Shown here in pieces: positions 61,440 to 64,000 of a stretch of 64,000 nucleotides of DNA. Source of the DNA: Erythrophleum ivorense (taxonomy: Eukaryota; Streptophyta; Magnoliopsida; Fabales; Fabaceae); NCBI GenBank assembly GCA_026724425.1, contig JAIUCV010000003.1, positions 65,835,088 through 65,899,087 of the forward strand. The letters are read 5' to 3'. Both the position numbers and the translations under genes were made by a program. Under the pieces are notes generated by a model. That model was given only the letters and a program-made list of their open reading frames with translations. It was not told where the DNA came from and did no database searches. Each line of letters opens with the position of its first letter. The stretch's first letter is position 1.

Positions 61440-61520
61440 CTGACAAACTGGTGGGGGGTTGATATTATTGGCCTTGACTTTCTCAAAAAGCGGTCTCTTC
61501 CAAAAACTTCCTCTTGGCAT
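61440..61520 (-). other. Exon-like scrap, product unknown
   Basis: On the minus strand MPRGSFWKRPLFEKVKANN then INPPPVCQ ends at a CAG-gtaatt donor. Codon use looks coding-like against its AT-rich surroundings. I do not recognise it and see no following exon in frame. Confidence 0.3.
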
Positions 61521-62664
61521 ACGCACATGTCAGAGAACAAAAGATTAGTTAGTCGTTATAAGTAACTTCAGAACAACTCTCCGATAAAAGTCTTTGGACA
61601 TTAGATATAAATACACTGAGATGTAATGCATCATACATCAAGAAATCAAAATACAAAAGCTTATCTTCATATCTTTCTCTCTGCATTTTTCTTCGTTAGT
61701 CATCTCTTCTATAGAATGTTAATAGCACATAACTTTCTTCGCAATACAGATATAAAATGCGGTTCCTAATGATTCTTGCAATGCTCTTAAAACGGAGAAA
61801 TTGAAGAATAATAAAAGTTAACAGAAGAAATTTTTGTTTGAGCAAACGCTGCAAACCAAGTGTATATAACAATGATTTAAGGGACAAGAACAACGCCATA
61901 TATAGTCGCTTACCTCGTGGAAAAAGACTCGAGATCACTTAGACATAGCGAGTTTTTTCCGATATATGCTTATAAAATCTCCTTTACAATTTTTCTGCGG
62001 TGATTGTTCATGGAATATAAACAACTAATTCAAATTCTTTACACTACAATTTTTTATTTGGCCTTTTTGATCAATTTTTTTGAAAACATTTACCGTACGT
62101 AAACGTAGGTTAATAAGATTACCTCGTAGAGTTCATCAGAAATAAGTGCCAATTACATAATTCCTATAGCATTATAATTCCAAAATCCTAAGTGCAGTAT
62201 CTAAAAAATAATTTATATGAACCTAATATTTTTTAAAAAAAATCCCCCATCATATTCATAAACACCAAAGAATCAAAAACTAAAATAATTTAAGATTTCA
62301 ACACAACTCAAACAAGTTTTAGCTAACAACCAGCCAATATATTTCAAAAAGTGTAGAAATATTAAAGAACATACCTTAAAATAATCGTTCAAAATGGCAA
62401 AAATGGGAGAGAGAAGCTCAAAATGGCTGAACAGTAGCGGAGCTACTACAAACAGTGGCAGACGAACGACAAAAGGCTAGCCGATGGAGATTTGGTGGCG
62501 ACAGTGGCTAGAATGGAGGTGGCTGGGTCCTGGGTCAGCTGGAGATTTTTGAGAATGAATTTAGGGGTGGCTTTAATTATTTAATTTAGCAGCGGGAATA
62601 TTTTGCAGTAGTCATTCCCGCCAATTCTACACAACCGCCACAAAAAGCGGCTTCTTTAGTGGTG

Positions 62665-63477
62665 ACTAGTTTTACACAATTTGAATAGTAATTGTAGTAT
62701 TAAGCACTTAACATTAAGTTAGAAGCTATAATTGTCAAATAAGGTACTTTATTTTCTTAATATTCCACCATAAAATGGACACCAAATGTCAACGTTCGAA
62801 CATAAGAAGAATTGATGGACAAGGTCAATCTTTAATATATTAGCAATTATAACCTTTACAAAAGGTTGCAAGAATGCAAAGAATCAAGAAAAAAAAGCTA
62901 GCCAAGATCATTTCAATTAGCTAATTATTGATGAAAAATTGTTATTAAAATATTAATGGTTTTCATCTAAAATGAAAATTATGTTTCAATTGATATATGT
63001 ACTTAGAGGTGAATGAATAAATGCTTTTATAGAAAAATGCCATAACTTGAAAAATCTTAAGTAAATATGCTGAAATGGAGATCTTATAAACTCAAGAAAA
63101 TCTTGTCAATAAATATTATAAAAAAAGGTGAATATTTTAAAAATCACGTTGACTTAGGCTTTGTCAACAAAATTTTCTATCAAGATGCAATGACAAAAAT
63201 AAAATAAAGGGAGAAGTATATCATATGTTATTTTGGTTTGAACATTACGTCTAGTTTTTTTGCAATTTTAAAGGATTTTTTTACTAACAAATTAGAGTTA
63301 CATAACAGCTTATATTTAGAGATTTCCAAACTTACCTGAAATTTTTACAAATGCTTTTCTCAACTTACGTACCAACTAGCTTTCCAACACTTGGAAAGAC
63401 TTACCAAATAAGAATTTAGAATGTAAGGACCTTTATGAACCAAGAGATTATAAGAAAGCTTTCAAAAGCTTTATAAT
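62665..63477. other. Intergenic, AT-rich
   Basis: No gene or repeat of note. Confidence 0.5.
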
Positions 63478-63645
63478 CATAGTTTTAAATTGCGGGCCGC
63501 ATTACAAAATGCGGCCGCAATATTGCGGATGCGGCCCAAGCCGCATCCGCATCAGTCCGCAACTACAGAGAGATCAAATATCACACTAATGGGTCGCAAC
63601 GGAACGTTATTGCGGCCGCAACGGAACGGTGTTGCGGTTCCATCA
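63478..63645. mobile_element. Second copy of the GC-rich hairpin MITE, diverged
   Basis: Shares with 41768-41951 the left end AGTTTTAAATTGCGG and the core GCAATATTGCGGATGCGG. Its hairpin is longer (GCGGATGCGGC / GCCGCATCCGC with a 4-base loop). The right terminus is not recognisable, and internal gcaacggaacg repeats differ from the other copy. Confidence 0.65.
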
Positions 63646-64000
63646 CAACGCATTATATAAAGCTAAAAACTCATAGCTCTGAATAAAGTAGCCGACCCTA
63701 GATCTGCTTTCCCAAACAACAAAAGAGAAAAAGCCAGCGAGCAACAACAGCAACCAGTAGAAAGAGTTTTGATCTGATAAATTTGAAGTTCTGAAATCTA
63801 AAACCATACCTGAAGCTGAAGGTTGAAACACAACGATTTGAAAATCGAATCTGAAGTCTTGAAGTAGAGCCAGTTAGCCACCAAACGCTTAAATCTGAAG
63901 AAAGAAGCGCCCAGAGGTATGCAGCCATCTTCTTCTTCTTGATATGCTCCGTTGCTTTTTTTTGCTTTGGCTTTCCTCGATTTTTTGAAAAGTTAAATGA
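63646..64000 (-). promoter_or_regulatory. Possible 5' exon or leader of a minus-strand gene
   Basis: The base composition changes to a leader-like mix with CT-rich runs on the minus strand. An ATG at 63928 opens MAAYLWALLSSDLSVWWLT and reaches a donor-like CAG-gtatgg near 63810. No downstream exon was found, and the hairpin MITE lies just beyond. Support is weak. Confidence 0.25.

Larger units (their letters stand above)
58025..62664. mobile_element. Candidate CACTA-like element with exon-like scraps
   Basis: The left end CACTACCAAAAAAGTGGGCA at 58025 and the right end ...GCGGCTTCTTTAGTGGTG at 62664 both have CACTA-type sequence and share TGTG(A/G)CGGT about 23-28 bases in. ACT lies just outside each end if the right end is set at 62664, but then the right terminus reads CACCACT, not CACTA. 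A GCGGGAAT / ATTCCCGC subterminal pair lies near 62590-62625. No transposase is seen. The interior is AT-rich with two exon-like pieces (60240-60290 and 61440-61520). This is a weak proposal. Confidence 0.35.

Overview
The window reads as nuclear DNA of a eudicot plant. It is very AT-rich, its genes have short GT-AG introns, and the gene families (patellin, WAK-like receptor kinase, berberine-bridge-enzyme-like, HIPP) and transposon families (Ty1/copia, CACTA, MULE, hAT and Tourist-like MITEs) are those of flowering plants. A woody dicot such as Citrus is my guess, but nothing here fixes the species.

Only two genes look intact. A patellin (Sec14-GOLD phosphoinositide-binding protein) lies on the minus strand at 11.1-13.0 kb in four exons. 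A WAK-like receptor kinase lies on the plus strand at 23.4-26.5 kb in two long exons plus a 48-nt middle exon.

Layout. 1-9.3 kb: a diverged direct repeat pair about 7.75 kb apart, with an AT-rich non-coding stretch between. 10.8-13.4 kb: the patellin, with a head-to-tail duplicate of the end of its last exon. 14.6-17.3 kb: a decayed MULE-type relic with plant-mobile-domain sequence. 17.9-19.8 kb: a degenerate AT-rich tandem array of about 210 bp units. 20.7-23.3 kb: small tandem and direct duplications, one in the kinase promoter. 24-28 kb: the kinase and two sister MITEs, one making up most of its first intron. 28.1-29.3 kb: a copia pol relic. 30.25-30.9 kb: a fold-back element.

31.4-50.6 kb is one broken gene. 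A berberine-bridge-enzyme-like (BBE) pseudogene on the minus strand is split into pieces about 15 kb apart by a copia-type LTR retrotransposon (33325-48695). The retrotransposon is flanked by the exact 5-bp duplication CTACT, and the BBE reading frame resumes across it. It carries a 6.2-kb CACTA element (39773-45991, duplication ATT) in its integrase region and a hAT-type MITE elsewhere. The CACTA element carries a MULE-type MITE and a captured two-exon fragment of a heavy-metal-associated isoprenylated plant protein (HIPP) gene. A second, better preserved BBE copy (55.5-57.2 kb) is also a pseudogene, and a short third remnant lies at 54.1 kb. The right end (57-64 kb) holds further CACTA-like ends, exon-like scraps and a second copy of the GC-rich hairpin repeat.

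I found no tRNA, rRNA or CRISPR array. The most notable content is the nested insertion history and the unusual gene-structure details, not a new enzymatic system. Coordinates of decayed elements are approximate unless a target-site duplication is quoted.
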